From Cuspidothrix sp046080565 (GTDB lineage Bacteria; Cyanobacteriota; Cyanobacteriia; Cyanobacteriales; Nostocaceae): DNA of 64,000 nt. Position numbers and translations under genes: made by a program. Of the stretch, positions 26,268 to 35,767 are shown piece after piece. Position 1 is the first letter of the stretch. The number at the start of each line of letters is the position of its first letter. Under the pieces are notes generated by a model. It had not been told where the DNA came from and did no database searches. It worked only from the letters and a program-made list of their open reading frames with translations. The stretch spans positions 1 through 64,000 of the forward strand of contig JBJTUF010000084.1 in assembly GCA_046080565.1 (NCBI GenBank), given 5' to 3'.

Positions 26268-26339
26268 TTGACGTTTAATCTGTGAAATTCTGGAATCCGT
26301 CTAATCAGTAATTCTGACTTTGCTTGACGTTTAATCTGT
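26268..26339 (+). promoter_or_regulatory. Paired direct repeats upstream of the PIG-L gene
   Basis: TTGACGTTTAATCTGT occurs exactly twice, 56 bases apart, in the leader of the deacetylase gene. The spacing is close to five helical turns, so a pair of regulator sites is possible; no regulator is known. Confidence 0.35.
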
Positions 26340-26534
26340 AAATATTGATATTTTTATTGATTTGATAATTTTCTGATGAATTTATTTTAAAAATCAAATT
26401 TCTTTGCAGAATTTTAACTATCATAATAATAGTTATGTCAAGTATTTAATGTAAAAAAATAATATTTAACATAATTATTATCTATAAAATATAGAAGTTG
26501 TTCTTAAAGAGATTTACTAACAGGAATAGTAATT

Positions 26535-27311
26535 ATGAATAAAAAACAAGCACTAATTTTTTTAGAGAAATTAATTCCCCAGAATTTGCTGAATCAGCTA
26601 CAATATTTTCATTCTCGGTTAATTTCATGGTGGATTTTGCATTGGGGAAGTCACCCTTTAAAATTTTCTCAAAAATCAGCAATGGTTTTTTCTCCTCATC
26701 AAGATGATGAAACCTTTGGTTGTGGTGGAATGATTGCCCAGAAAAGAGAAGAGGGAATACCAGTGGTAGTGACTTTTTTAACAGATGGTAGAGGTTCTCA
26801 TGGTGCAGATTGCCAAATTCAAAATCAAATGATCCAGATTCGTCAACAGGAGTCTTTAACAGCGTTAGATATTCTAGGAGTCAATAGTGCCGATATTCAT
26901 TTTTTGAATTATCCAGATGGCAGTTTAACAAGTTTAAATTTTCCATCACAGGAAGAGATAATTAATCAAATTTCCGAACTCCTGAAACGATATCAACCAG
27001 GAGAAGTTTATGTACCTCACCGTAAAGATTGTCATCAAGATCATGAAGCAACATATAATTTAGTAAGACAGGCAATTGCACAATCCCAGATTACAACAGA
27101 ATTATTACAATATCCTATTTGGGTATTCTGGCGATCGCCCTTATTTATTCTTTTGAAATTACAAGATATTGCTGCGGCTTACCGATTATCAGTAACATCA
27201 GTAAAGGGAAAGAAACAAAAAGCCATTGCTGCCTATTCTTCCCAAGTGCAAATGCTACCTCATGGATTTATTGATCAATTTTTAAATTGTGAAGAAATAT
27301 TTTTTAAATAA
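26535..27311 (+). CDS. PIG-L (LmbE) family N-deacetylase
   Basis: Zinc-dependent enzymes that remove acetyl groups from N-acetylglucosaminyl compounds. 258 residues, with the metal motif FSPHQDDETFGCGG near residue 55 (the HPDDE signature with Gln for Pro) and the third ligand region VPHRKDCHQDHEA near 160, so the active site looks intact. A long N-terminal extension of about 50 residues precedes the domain. Downstream, after about 180 bases, comes a GT4 gene on the same strand. Such GT4 plus LmbE pairs occur both in low-molecular-weight thiol synthesis and in exopolysaccharide loci; here the surroundings favour polysaccharide modification. Confidence 0.88.
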   Translation: MNKKQALIFLEKLIPQNLLNQLQYFHSRLISWWILHWGSHPLKFSQKSAMVFSPHQDDETFGCGGMIAQKREEGIPVVVTFLTDGRGSHGADCQIQNQMIQIRQQESLTALDILGVNSADIHFLNYPDGSLTSLNFPSQEEIINQISELLKRYQPGEVYVPHRKDCHQDHEATYNLVRQAIAQSQITTELLQYPIWVFWRSPLFILLKLQDIAAAYRLSVTSVKGKKQKAIAAYSSQVQMLPHGFIDQFLNCEEIFFK

Positions 27312-27489
27312 GTTTAGTTTTTAGTTAATAATTAAGATATGAAAAGGAACAAGTAATTAGTTAATAAATTATCTATAAGTGATTTTAAATTAGATAATTT
27401 GGTAATCATTTTGACTTGATTTCCTCTAAAGTATCATCTGGTAAGTATCTGAAAATCTGCCATAAATAATTATCGTGGAGAAGATAAAA

Positions 27490-28599
27490 ATGCGGATTCT
27501 ACATATTACGAATCATCTGCAAAAAATTGGGAACGGCATTGTCAATGTGGCTGTAGACTTAGCCTGTTTACAAAGTAAAAGCGGTTTAGATGTAGCTGTA
27601 GCATCTGCGGGAGGAGAATATGAACAACTATTAGCAGATTATGGTGTTTGTCATTTTTATCTTAATCAAGGTCGCACACCATTTAATTTAATTAAAGCTA
27701 TTTGGGATTATCGTCAAGTTATTAAAGATTTTCAACCAGATATTGTTCATGTACACATGATGACAGGAGTTGTTTTAGCAGGAATTTTTAGAAAAAATCG
27801 AGAATATCATTTAGTTTCTACTGTCCATAATGAATTTCAACATAGTGCTGTATTAATGGGATTAGCAGATCAGGTCATTGCGGTCAGTAATGCTGTAGCT
27901 AATTCTATGATTAAACGTGGTATTCCCTCTCACAAATTGCGAGTAGTCAGTAATGGAACTTTAGGGAGTCCTCGCCATAAAAATCTTCAAGATTATCAAC
28001 CTCTACCTCTAGAAACTCCATCTATTACTACTGTCGCTGGGATGTATAACCGTAAAGGTATTTTTGAATTAATTGAGGCATTTAAAATCATTGCTACAGA
28101 TTTTCCTCAAGCACATTTATATTTAGTAGGAGATGGGCCTGATCGTTCTTTATTTGAGGCGATGGTGAAAAATACAACTTTAAATAATCGTATTCATTTT
28201 GAAGGATTCCAAGCAGAACCACAACGTTATATGTTAGCTACAGATATCTTTGTTTTGGCTTCCCATTGTGAATCTTTTGGGTTAGTTTTAACAGAAGCCA
28301 GAGAGGCAGGTTGTGCCATTGTTGCTAGTGATGTGGATGGCATTCCTGAAACTTTAGATCATAGTCAGGCGGGGATTTTAATCCCACCCAAAGATATTCA
28401 AAGTTTAGCTAGTGTTTTAGCTAAATTATTGAGCGATCGCCAACTTCTAAATAAGTGGAAATTCCGCGCCCAACAAAATCTAGAAAGATTTCATGCAGTA
28501 CGAGTTAATGAAGAAACACTAGCTATATATCGGGAACTGATGAGAAAAAATAATATTATCAATTTCATAGAATCCAGAGAATTAGCTAATCTTCATTAA
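27490..28599 (+). CDS. Glycosyltransferase family 4
   Basis: I choose ATG 27490, which has GGAGAAG eight bases upstream, over the GTG at 27475. The protein (369 residues) starts MRILHITNHLQKIGNGIVN, the GT4 glycine-loop region, has the acceptor-side VHVHMMTGV and VSTVHNEF, and on the donor side TVAGMYNRKGIFELI near 185 and the EX7E motif ESFGLVLTEAREAGCAIVA near 265. Its last 18 bases overlap the convergent aspartoacylase gene. It follows the PIG-L deacetylase gene. Specificity is unknown. Confidence 0.88.
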   Translation: MRILHITNHLQKIGNGIVNVAVDLACLQSKSGLDVAVASAGGEYEQLLADYGVCHFYLNQGRTPFNLIKAIWDYRQVIKDFQPDIVHVHMMTGVVLAGIFRKNREYHLVSTVHNEFQHSAVLMGLADQVIAVSNAVANSMIKRGIPSHKLRVVSNGTLGSPRHKNLQDYQPLPLETPSITTVAGMYNRKGIFELIEAFKIIATDFPQAHLYLVGDGPDRSLFEAMVKNTTLNNRIHFEGFQAEPQRYMLATDIFVLASHCESFGLVLTEAREAGCAIVASDVDGIPETLDHSQAGILIPPKDIQSLASVLAKLLSDRQLLNKWKFRAQQNLERFHAVRVNEETLAIYRELMRKNNIINFIESRELANLH

Positions 28600-29460
28600 C
28601 TCTTTTTGACTAATGTGCATCGCAATTCCTGTTTCATAATAAGCAGCTTCATTAATAAAAATAGGATAAACAATATCATTGCCTGTATAAACAATTTCCT
28701 CCCCACTAAAAGTCATAAACATCGGATCACCAGGATATAAAGGTTCATAATCTCTAAATTGGAGTTGGGGATGAATCATCGCTGCAATTTCCCCATCTTC
28801 ACCCCGTGGATAATCAATCATACCAATTGATCTATAAACTGTGACGGTGTTATTTTTAAGGAAATTTTTGCCTAAATTATAATTTTCAAAAAAATCTAGG
28901 GATGTATAAATAAGCTGCTCAGTTTGTTGAAATAATTCTGCATTTAAAATACTTTGGGCTACGGGCCCAACTTCTAGGGCAAAACCTAAATCAGATAAAG
29001 ACCGGAGGAACCCACTGCCTTTAGGTTGTTCATGTAGATAAACTTTTACTAAAGGATTTATAGAACTTAACACCGCCGCTAATTCCAGTAATATAGGATG
29101 GCGATTTCCTAAAATCAGACATAAACTCATGTTAGATGTCGTGGTATGTAAATCAATAATTACATCTTCAGTATCTAGAAGTTTTGGTTTTAATATTCTT
29201 TGTAGTTCTTGCGCTCTTAATTCTTCATAATTAGCAGGTTTAGCCTCACTATTTACCTGCAAAAAACAGCGATTTAGGTCTTTTTCTACATATCTGACCC
29301 GTGCAGCAATAGCTTGAGGATTACCCAGCAAAGATAAAGTTTCAAAACTGGATCTATGGACTAAATGGGGATATTTTTGGAATTTCTTAACCAGGTAAAT
29401 TCCTGTTAATTCATTACCATGGTTTCCTCCTACAATCACTACACGGTTAATTTGATTCAT
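28582..29460 (-). CDS. Aspartoacylase (AstE/AspA family, N-acylamino acid deacylase)
   Basis: Zinc hydrolase that splits N-acyl-aspartate or similar N-acyl amino acids. 292 residues, typical length. The N-terminal zinc ligands lie in VVIVGGNHGNELTG near 9-22; YVEKDLNRCF (substrate-binding Asn-Arg) near 57; DVIIDLHTTTSNM (third ligand His) near 108; and ALEVGPVAQ (catalytic Glu) near 165. All key residues are present. It lies on the minus strand directly downstream of the polymerase-type gene but is separated from it by 354 bases of repeats, and converges with the GT4 gene with an 18-base overlap. Probably unrelated to the polysaccharide cluster. Confidence 0.9.
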   Translation of the reverse strand: MNQINRVVIVGGNHGNELTGIYLVKKFQKYPHLVHRSSFETLSLLGNPQAIAARVRYVEKDLNRCFLQVNSEAKPANYEELRAQELQRILKPKLLDTEDVIIDLHTTTSNMSLCLILGNRHPILLELAAVLSSINPLVKVYLHEQPKGSGFLRSLSDLGFALEVGPVAQSILNAELFQQTEQLIYTSLDFFENYNLGKNFLKNNTVTVYRSIGMIDYPRGEDGEIAAMIHPQLQFRDYEPLYPGDPMFMTFSGEEIVYTGNDIVYPIFINEAAYYETGIAMHISQKELMKIS

Positions 29461-29496
29461 AATTACCTCATTTAATTAATGATAATTCCCAAACTT

Positions 29497-29529
29497 AGAT
29501 CCCTGACTTGTAAATAAAGTCAGGGATCT
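29497..29529. terminator. Strong 13-bp hairpin
   Basis: AGATCCCTGACTT and AAGTCAGGGATCT pair perfectly around a 7-base loop. No T-run follows on either strand. It lies ahead of the aspartoacylase gene and downstream of the polymerase gene, so it may be a terminator or a member of the repeat that follows. Confidence 0.45.
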
Positions 29530-29582
29530 GATAGCAATTTAAAATTTTTGGGTAAGAATTCACCCAGTTAGGAGTCATACCC

Positions 29583-29650
29583 AGATCCCCGACTTCGTTT
29601 ATTTATTGTGTCCCTAAATGATCAATTGATCTTAGAACTTGGGGATCTTA
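29583..29650. repeat. Dispersed repeat of the GATCCCCGACTT class, copy 1
   Basis: Imperfectly inverted ends (AGATCCCCGACTT / AACTTGGGGATCT). A clear homologue lies at 50044-50111, sharing GTTTATT, ATTGT, TCC, AAATG and the right end in the same order. Confidence 0.55.
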
Positions 29651-29659
29651 TTCTGAACT

Positions 29660-29748
29660 GGACTTACGCAAAACCTACTTCAAATACTGTCATTGTGACG
29701 GAAGGAAGCAATCTCAAACCACTAGATTTAGTTAAAATGCGTAAGTCC
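29660..29748. mobile_element. MITE-like element with GGACTTACGCA ends
   Basis: Perfect 11-bp inverted ends GGACTTACGCA (29660-29670) and TGCGTAAGTCC (29738-29748) around 67 bases without coding capacity. Such ends are frequent in Nostocales intergenic DNA as far as I recall. Confidence 0.6.
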
Positions 29749-29814
29749 TACTGAAAATACACGTTAGTTTTAATTATAGAGGCATTAGGTATGAGAACGC
29801 CTCTAGATTGGGTT

Positions 29815-31260
29815 TTAGTGCTGAATTCTGCTGTAATATTTGTGTCCGGCCATGGCCATGGCAAAAAATCCCCACATAATCATACCTGCAATACTCAGCA
29901 TTCCGCTATATATAATCAACTGAGCGCAACAACTGATACCAATAGCGCGAGATACACTAATAAAACTATCAAATTTTCCTTCAGTATATTTACTAGCAGT
30001 AAAAATCATCAATATTAAGCCACCAATATAAGGGATAGCACCGATCCAACCCAAGGTGAAAAACATATCTAAAATGCCGCTATCAATAACGACTACCTCT
30101 ATTTGTCCAGTTTTTTCATTCACTTTCCAAATATTACCAAAGCCGTTACCGACAACATTAGAAAGAGCTAGACTGAGGTTACGATCATAAGCTGCGGATC
30201 TATCTCTAAAGCTAGTATCTTTTTCTAAATTAGAAAAACTTTCTAATCGAGTAGTAATAACTTTAGAAAGAGGTTCAATTGTCACCAAGGGGATAATACA
30301 TATTGTCATCGCTAAGATGATAATAATTAACCGTTTTTGAATCTGGGGTTTAACAGAACCAAACAGGATAATCATGCCTAAAAACCAGCCACCCCAACCA
30401 GTGCGAACTTGACAGAGTAAAAATGATAAATAGCCAACAGCAGAAGCAGGAAAAATTAACAGACCAGAACTGGTAAATAATATTAATAATCCAGCTTGCA
30501 TGACAGTACCAAAAGGACCGGGTGAGTGTAGTGTACTCCAGACACGCATTCCAAAGGGAACAGGATTACCAGCACTGGTAAACATTTCTGATTTGATTAA
30601 CCAATATTTATCCCATTCTGGTGCAACAACAAATTGATAAACCCCATACGCACCAATTAAGAGAATTGCCCAAATAAATAACCTTTGAATATGTTGGCGA
30701 TAACTGGGATAATCTCGCCAATTAGCAAAGAGATGAAAAGCAAAAATTATTGGACTTAGCCAATCTAAAAAACTGCGAATTACGGGAATGGGTTCATTGT
30801 AAATAATCCCAACTAAAAAACCATAACAAACTCCGATAAAAGCTAAAATAAATGGCAATCCTCCCTGGCGGGAAATATTAGGTAAATGTTTTAAAAAAGT
30901 GATTAGGGTGATAAATACCACTAAGTAAGGACTAATTAACATTTGTCGGGTAGTATCCCAGCCAATTTTATAGTCAACTAAACGGGTAATTAAGGGAGTA
31001 ATAAACCATATAGTCCAAGTGAAACCAATATAGTGAATGGGATGCCGCAAATATAAAAATATTGCTACTATTAGAGCCGTGCTAGGAAAAACAAGTCTTA
31101 AACTAGCTGTACTGGCAAAGTAGCAAACTGTTGTGAGCAAGATAAAAGCACAGATCACTAGCCAACTTTGGGCAGATCGATCTTGGGGAGAGAATTGTTT
31201 TTTTAAAACAGTATTAAACAGTAGAGTATTGGTAATCACGTTAATATCTAGATAGTGCAA
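29815..31260 (-). CDS. O-antigen ligase/polymerase-type (Wzy-like) membrane protein
   Basis: 481 residues with about ten to twelve hydrophobic segments spread over the whole length and one larger hydrophilic loop (residues ~330-395, FSNLEKDTSFRDRSAAYDR) before the last helices, the architecture of O-antigen ligases and Wzy polymerases. Loop and membrane motifs such as VRTGWGGWFLG and GNGFGNIW fit the family. It would polymerise or transfer glycan repeat units at the outer face of the cytoplasmic membrane. It is the last gene of the long minus-strand polysaccharide cluster. The frame begins with TTG 31260; GTG 31239 is another option and neither has a clear ribosome site. Confidence 0.82.
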   Translation of the reverse strand: MHYLDINVITNTLLFNTVLKKQFSPQDRSAQSWLVICAFILLTTVCYFASTASLRLVFPSTALIVAIFLYLRHPIHYIGFTWTIWFITPLITRLVDYKIGWDTTRQMLISPYLVVFITLITFLKHLPNISRQGGLPFILAFIGVCYGFLVGIIYNEPIPVIRSFLDWLSPIIFAFHLFANWRDYPSYRQHIQRLFIWAILLIGAYGVYQFVVAPEWDKYWLIKSEMFTSAGNPVPFGMRVWSTLHSPGPFGTVMQAGLLILFTSSGLLIFPASAVGYLSFLLCQVRTGWGGWFLGMIILFGSVKPQIQKRLIIIILAMTICIIPLVTIEPLSKVITTRLESFSNLEKDTSFRDRSAAYDRNLSLALSNVVGNGFGNIWKVNEKTGQIEVVVIDSGILDMFFTLGWIGAIPYIGGLILMIFTASKYTEGKFDSFISVSRAIGISCCAQLIIYSGMLSIAGMIMWGFFAMAMAGHKYYSRIQH

Positions 31261-31394
31261 AAAGTCAGAATTGAGGAGTTCAGGAGTATGGCTAACGCCA
31301 CGCTATCAGGATTTCAGAATATGAAGAACTTTTTTCTTTTATCTTCTTGTTCCTTAAATATTTACTGTAAAAATTTGGATGTTGCCAAAATTAA

Positions 31395-32357
31395 TTAATA
31401 GCCAAAATGGCGATTAGCAAGATTTAATTTGGCTGATTGCGTTTTATATTCTTGATAACCTAACCATCTACCTTGTAAAGATGCTCGTAATTTTTTAGTG
31501 GCAAGTTGTTGGTCTTTGTTAAAAAATCTTAACCATTGACAAATGCCAAAACTTTCTCTAGTTCCTACTAAAATTGACCATAATAAAAATACAATTTGTC
31601 GCCAAGGGGAAAGATGTTCTAATAAAACTAAGGTTTCGTTATGGACGAGATTAATTAGGGCAATGTCATTGAAATTATGGCGTTGATCTTCGTCAAAACG
31701 TTGGGCAGGATAATGATCTACAGAAATATTAGGATCGTAAATTATTTTCCAACCAGCACGCTTAAGAGTGAGGGTAAAGGACATTTCAAAATGTACCTGT
31801 GCGCCTGTACCTCGCATTCTTTCATCAAACTTTAATTTCCCAATTGCTTGGGTACGAAAACTCATATTCACACCTTTGAGAATATCCACTTCACGGGGCG
31901 CGCCGATGCCTAGATGATGGTTGCCAATAACGCGCCCCCACCATTGCAATTTGCCAACGAGGGGACGCGAACCATCTTCTAATTTGTCTCCTTGATAAAT
32001 CCAATCGCGCCCACCAACGCCACCAATGGCATTACTAACACTAAAATGGGTGTTAATTTTTGCTAACCAATCAGGATGGGGAGCAGCATCGTCATCAGTA
32101 ATGGAAAGAATGTCTCCCTGTACACAGGCTAGTCCAGCATTAAGCGCCGCTACTACTCCCGGCTGGGTAACGGTGACAACTTCTAAAGGTAGGAGATAGG
32201 GGGGAAATTGATCGAGAAATTGCCATGTATCTGCGTCTGTATCTCTGACGACGATAATGGCCTGATCAACGGATTTAGTTTGCTGTTGCAGGGCTTTCAG
32301 GCAACGAGCTAAGTCTTGAGGGCGGCGATAGGTGGGGATGAGAACTGTGTTTCTCAT
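31395..32357 (-). CDS. Glycosyltransferase family 2
   Basis: 320 residues. Starts MRNTVLIPTYRRPQDLARC, the GT2 nucleotide-binding strand; the metal-binding DxD equivalent is SITDDDAAPHPDW near residue 90; further marks are VAALNAGLA near 70 and FDERMRGTGAQVHFE near 200, the acceptor/catalytic region. An inverting transferase of the GT-A fold, with no membrane span that I can define. The first 83 bases overlap the 3' end of the preceding GT4 gene in another frame, an unusually deep overlap that ties the two translationally. Specificity unknown; part of the polysaccharide cluster. Confidence 0.88.
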   Translation of the reverse strand: MRNTVLIPTYRRPQDLARCLKALQQQTKSVDQAIIVVRDTDADTWQFLDQFPPYLLPLEVVTVTQPGVVAALNAGLACVQGDILSITDDDAAPHPDWLAKINTHFSVSNAIGGVGGRDWIYQGDKLEDGSRPLVGKLQWWGRVIGNHHLGIGAPREVDILKGVNMSFRTQAIGKLKFDERMRGTGAQVHFEMSFTLTLKRAGWKIIYDPNISVDHYPAQRFDEDQRHNFNDIALINLVHNETLVLLEHLSPWRQIVFLLWSILVGTRESFGICQWLRFFNKDQQLATKKLRASLQGRWLGYQEYKTQSAKLNLANRHFGY

Positions 32358-33477
32358 TAATAATTAACTCCTCAAATATATCTAAATATTTTTGTGCCAT
32401 TTTTGACCAGCTATGTTGTTGGGCAATGGTACGGGCGGCTTTACCCATTTGTTGACGCAGAGAGCGATCGCTGGCTAAAATAGACAAACTTGCAGCTAAA
32501 CTATCAACGTTATCCGTTTCTGAGAGGACAATTCCCGCTTCTGGTGTGACTAATTCTGCCCCTCCTGTAGCGGTGGCGGTGATCACAGGTAAACCCGAAG
32601 CTAAGGCTTCTAATAATACAAGAGTGCAAGCTTCATAACGGGAAGGAAAAACAAAAAAATCGGCGGCTTGCATAATTTTAGCTACGTCTCGACGATATCC
32701 CAAAAAATGCACTCGTTCACTGATACCTAAATTATTTGCTAGTTCTAAAAACGGACTTCCTTGGGTATCTCCTACTACAGCTAAATGTAAATTCGCAACT
32801 TTTTTTAATGCTTGTAATACCGTATCTAAATTTTTTCTCGGTGTGCGAATATCCCCAGCGAATAAAGCCAAGGTGACATTTTCTGGTAATGCTAATGAAC
32901 TCCGAGCAGTTAAACCCGGATTAAATTCTTCTAAGTCTACACCATTAACAATTACCCGGATTTTTTGACGAGGGACAGTAATATTAACTAATTCTGTGGC
33001 GACTTTTTCCGATACAGCGATGACAATTTTAGCTTGCTGGAAAGCTTGTTTTTCCCAATAGGCATTAGCCGCAGTGAATAACCATTGATATAAACCGTAA
33101 AAATCCTTACGGGTACGGAAAATATGTACAGGCGATCGCCACCAAGAACTATGGACAAAATGCACAGCATTGACATCTACTGCCCCCGTGGTAATCGCAC
33201 CATTGACTTTAATTAAATCAAAATTAGACCGATTTTGTTCTAACCAAGCCGCACTTCTCTGAGCAAAAATTAAGTTACGAATAAATTCTGTAGGATAGCT
33301 AGAAACGGGAATAAAAACCCAATTTACAGCCGGATTTTCTGCTAATTCTGGGGCAATTTCACTAGCTACTAATGTTAAATTATGACCTTGGCGAATAGCT
33401 TCTTTTACTACTTCATAATTAACACGGCCTTGTCCATCACCTTTGCGAACTTTGTGTGTCACAATACAAATTTTCAC
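32275..33477 (-). CDS. Glycosyltransferase family 4
   Basis: 400 residues: acceptor half with IVTHKVRKGDGQGRVNYE at the start, donor half with LALFAGDIRTPRKNLDTVL near 210 and the EX7E motif EACTLVLLEALASGLPVIT near 290. The fold ends near residue 370; the remaining tail (KHSSHPHLSPPSRLSSLPE) is serine/proline-rich and comes from reading into the first 83 bases of the next gene. That tail may be a by-product of a lost stop or frameshift and not functional protein. Member of the minus-strand polysaccharide cluster; donor and acceptor unknown. Confidence 0.87.
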   Translation of the reverse strand: MKICIVTHKVRKGDGQGRVNYEVVKEAIRQGHNLTLVASEIAPELAENPAVNWVFIPVSSYPTEFIRNLIFAQRSAAWLEQNRSNFDLIKVNGAITTGAVDVNAVHFVHSSWWRSPVHIFRTRKDFYGLYQWLFTAANAYWEKQAFQQAKIVIAVSEKVATELVNITVPRQKIRVIVNGVDLEEFNPGLTARSSLALPENVTLALFAGDIRTPRKNLDTVLQALKKVANLHLAVVGDTQGSPFLELANNLGISERVHFLGYRRDVAKIMQAADFFVFPSRYEACTLVLLEALASGLPVITATATGGAELVTPEAGIVLSETDNVDSLAASLSILASDRSLRQQMGKAARTIAQQHSWSKMAQKYLDIFEELIINEKHSSHPHLSPPSRLSSLPESPATAN

Positions 33478-33540
33478 TGATAACCTCTCTGGATTTAATT
33501 TAGAATTTTAATGAACCACGAAGAGACTAAGTATGTAGTA

Positions 33541-33616
33541 TGTAGGTTGGATAGAACGGAGTGAAACCTAACATTGTTCAAGGTTTGTTAGGTATCGTTC
33601 CTCAACCCAACCTACA
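33541..33616. mobile_element. Short inverted-repeat element with TGTAGGTTGG ends
   Basis: Perfect 10-bp ends TGTAGGTTGG and CCAACCTACA in 76 bases, with an inner pair AACCTAAC/GTTAGGT. It forms a long hairpin in the gap between two cluster genes. A miniature element is likely. Confidence 0.6.
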
Positions 33617-33623
33617 ATTATTC

Positions 33624-34607
33624 CTATGCAAGTTTCAATATTTTTCTGGTGATGATATGAGGAATAAAACTCAGAGTTAAAGCTACTAAAGTACGGAAAT
33701 TAAATTTTTGCTCATGTAAAGTTTTCCAGAAATAAGGACGGGAGGCGGCAATTTGTTGATCTAATAATAAACCAATACCTAAAGTTGTATTCGCTGTTAA
33801 CCAAAGTTTTTTAAAGTGATGATAAAATTCTTGTAAATTTTCATCTTTCATAAAAATTTGATAACAGAATATTTCACTTTTAGCCTTACGAATTTTTGCT
33901 TGAATACTGCGTCTACCACTAATCATAGTATCAGTTTGTTCATGTTCCCGATATTTAGTTAATTTTTCAGAGACATAGTAAACTCCGTAACCAGAAAGAC
34001 AACAAATATAAGTTAAATATAAATCCCACATTCCCCCAACTTCGGCAGGAATAGTATGCCAATTAATTAGACCATTACGAATTATACAAGCTGCTGCCGT
34101 AGGAATACTTTTATCAACTAAACCCATTTTAGTAAAATTTTTATGAATACCCTCAGCAATTTGATCTCGTTTATAACTGCGGCTATTTTGTTCCGTAGCC
34201 CCAATATTAATTTTACTATCACTATCTATAATATATTGATCACAAAATGCTAAAACTAAATAGGGATTTTCTTCTAAATGTGGTACAAGTTTAGCTAAAA
34301 AATCCTCATTCCATAGATCATCATCATGGAGACTAGCCACATATTTACCAGTAGCAATTTTAAATCCATGAAACTGATTAGCTAACATCCCAATATTTTC
34401 TGGATGACGATGAAATTTGATCCGTGGATCGTTAAATGATTCTATTAAAGATTGGGGATTTTCTGAACTACAATTATCACAAACTATAATTTCAATATTT
34501 TGATAAGTTTGCTCAATTGCACTGGTAATTGCTTCCTTGAGATATCCTATACGGTTATAGGTGGGAATAATGATACTAACTAAAGGTGATGGCAATTGAT
34601 TATTCAT
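33624..34607 (-). CDS. Glycosyltransferase family 2
   Basis: 327 residues. PLVSIIIPTYNRIGYLKEA opens the GT-A fold; IEIIVCDNCSSEN near 38 and the metal motif VASLHDDDLW near 93 are clear. The C-terminal third (helical, basic, with FRTLVALTLSFIPHIITRK) probably lies against the membrane. Inverting transferase, donor unknown. It is followed downstream by a short inverted-repeat element and the GT4 gene, and lies in the middle of the minus-strand cluster. Confidence 0.9.
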   Translation of the reverse strand: MNNQLPSPLVSIIIPTYNRIGYLKEAITSAIEQTYQNIEIIVCDNCSSENPQSLIESFNDPRIKFHRHPENIGMLANQFHGFKIATGKYVASLHDDDLWNEDFLAKLVPHLEENPYLVLAFCDQYIIDSDSKINIGATEQNSRSYKRDQIAEGIHKNFTKMGLVDKSIPTAAACIIRNGLINWHTIPAEVGGMWDLYLTYICCLSGYGVYYVSEKLTKYREHEQTDTMISGRRSIQAKIRKAKSEIFCYQIFMKDENLQEFYHHFKKLWLTANTTLGIGLLLDQQIAASRPYFWKTLHEQKFNFRTLVALTLSFIPHIITRKILKLA

Positions 34608-34677
34608 ATAACAGGTGACAGTTTACAGGTTATAGATAAAAAATTTGAAAAGATGTACTCCTGGATTTTTACATTTA

Positions 34678-35679
34678 TTAATCAGAGATTAAATGGTTTA
34701 ATAACTGACGTATATTCCCATATAATTTAGTAATCATAGAAATTAATAAATCCAAAAATTTGGAGTTATTAGGTATTTTATAATCAGGGATATTAGCGAT
34801 ATTCTGGGATTTTGCATATTGGCGGCAAGATTCCCAATCGTATTTCCAAATATCTTCTATCCAAAAACGTCTACATCCATATTTGTAGAAATAACGTAGC
34901 ACTTCAACATCATAGGAGTAATATTTTTGTTTAATAATTGTGTGCATATCAATGTTTAAATCTTCCCAATTAGTAAACCACTCATGAGGACAAGCTTCTA
35001 ATTTACCAATTTTGAAATACTCAAATTTGTAAGGATGGCGCAATCGTCTACTCAGAGGATTGGTATCTTTTAATATATTTTCTATGACACTGTACATACG
35101 TATTTTTGCAGCATGAGCATCTAACCGAACAAAGGCATAGTGGAGAATTTTAATATCATGAATATCTAATCTGGTAGCATATTCAGGCATAGGAATTCTG
35201 ACACTATGAATTTTTTGAGGTTTATGTTCTGCACCATCATCAACATAACCAAGAGGTGTGAGAATTCCAGTTCTGATACATTGATGAGTAGTGTCAAATA
35301 AATCAGGTTTTTCAAAAAATAATACTGTTCCTGGTTTGGCTTGTAATATTGTTTGCCAACTTGCTGTTTGAGTGGCATTAGCAGCTAGAATTTCATCAGC
35401 ATCTAAAGCCAAGATAATTTTATGTTCTTGTACTAAATTTCTAGCCGTCTCAATTAATAATAGTTGTCGTTCAGCTTCGTTAAAATTTTCGGATTTATTT
35501 TCGATTAAAATTACTTTAGGATATTTTTTACAAATAGCTTGACTGCCATCAGTGGAATTTTGATCAGCAATAATAATGTAATCTGCAAATTGGCTGGTAA
35601 CTGATAAAAAACGATCTAAAATCCATGCTTCATTTTTTACAGGTGTAATGACGACAATTTTTGGTATTTGTGTATTCAT
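34678..35679 (-). CDS. Glycosyltransferase family 2 (WaaE/KdtX-like)
   Basis: I choose ATG 35679 (MNTQIPKIVVITPVKNE) over the TTG at 35697. GT-A fold marks: ITPVKNEAWILDRFL, DYIIIADQNSTDGS near 35 and IILALDADEIL near 88, the DxD-type metal site in the form DADE seen in WaaE-like inner-core transferases. The C-terminal half is rich in Tyr and Arg (HEWFTNWEDLN, YKYGCRRFWIEDIW). About 333 residues. Cytoplasmic or membrane-peripheral, specificity unknown. In the polysaccharide cluster between GT4 and GT2 genes. Confidence 0.85.
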   Translation of the reverse strand: MNTQIPKIVVITPVKNEAWILDRFLSVTSQFADYIIIADQNSTDGSQAICKKYPKVILIENKSENFNEAERQLLLIETARNLVQEHKIILALDADEILAANATQTASWQTILQAKPGTVLFFEKPDLFDTTHQCIRTGILTPLGYVDDGAEHKPQKIHSVRIPMPEYATRLDIHDIKILHYAFVRLDAHAAKIRMYSVIENILKDTNPLSRRLRHPYKFEYFKIGKLEACPHEWFTNWEDLNIDMHTIIKQKYYSYDVEVLRYFYKYGCRRFWIEDIWKYDWESCRQYAKSQNIANIPDYKIPNNSKFLDLLISMITKLYGNIRQLLNHLISD

Positions 35680-35767
35680 GGTAAGTTTGGTTATCAAGTA
35701 TATAAGTATCTAGATCCCCGATTTCTAAGATAATGTTTAAAAAGTCTTGATTAATTCAAAAACTTTT

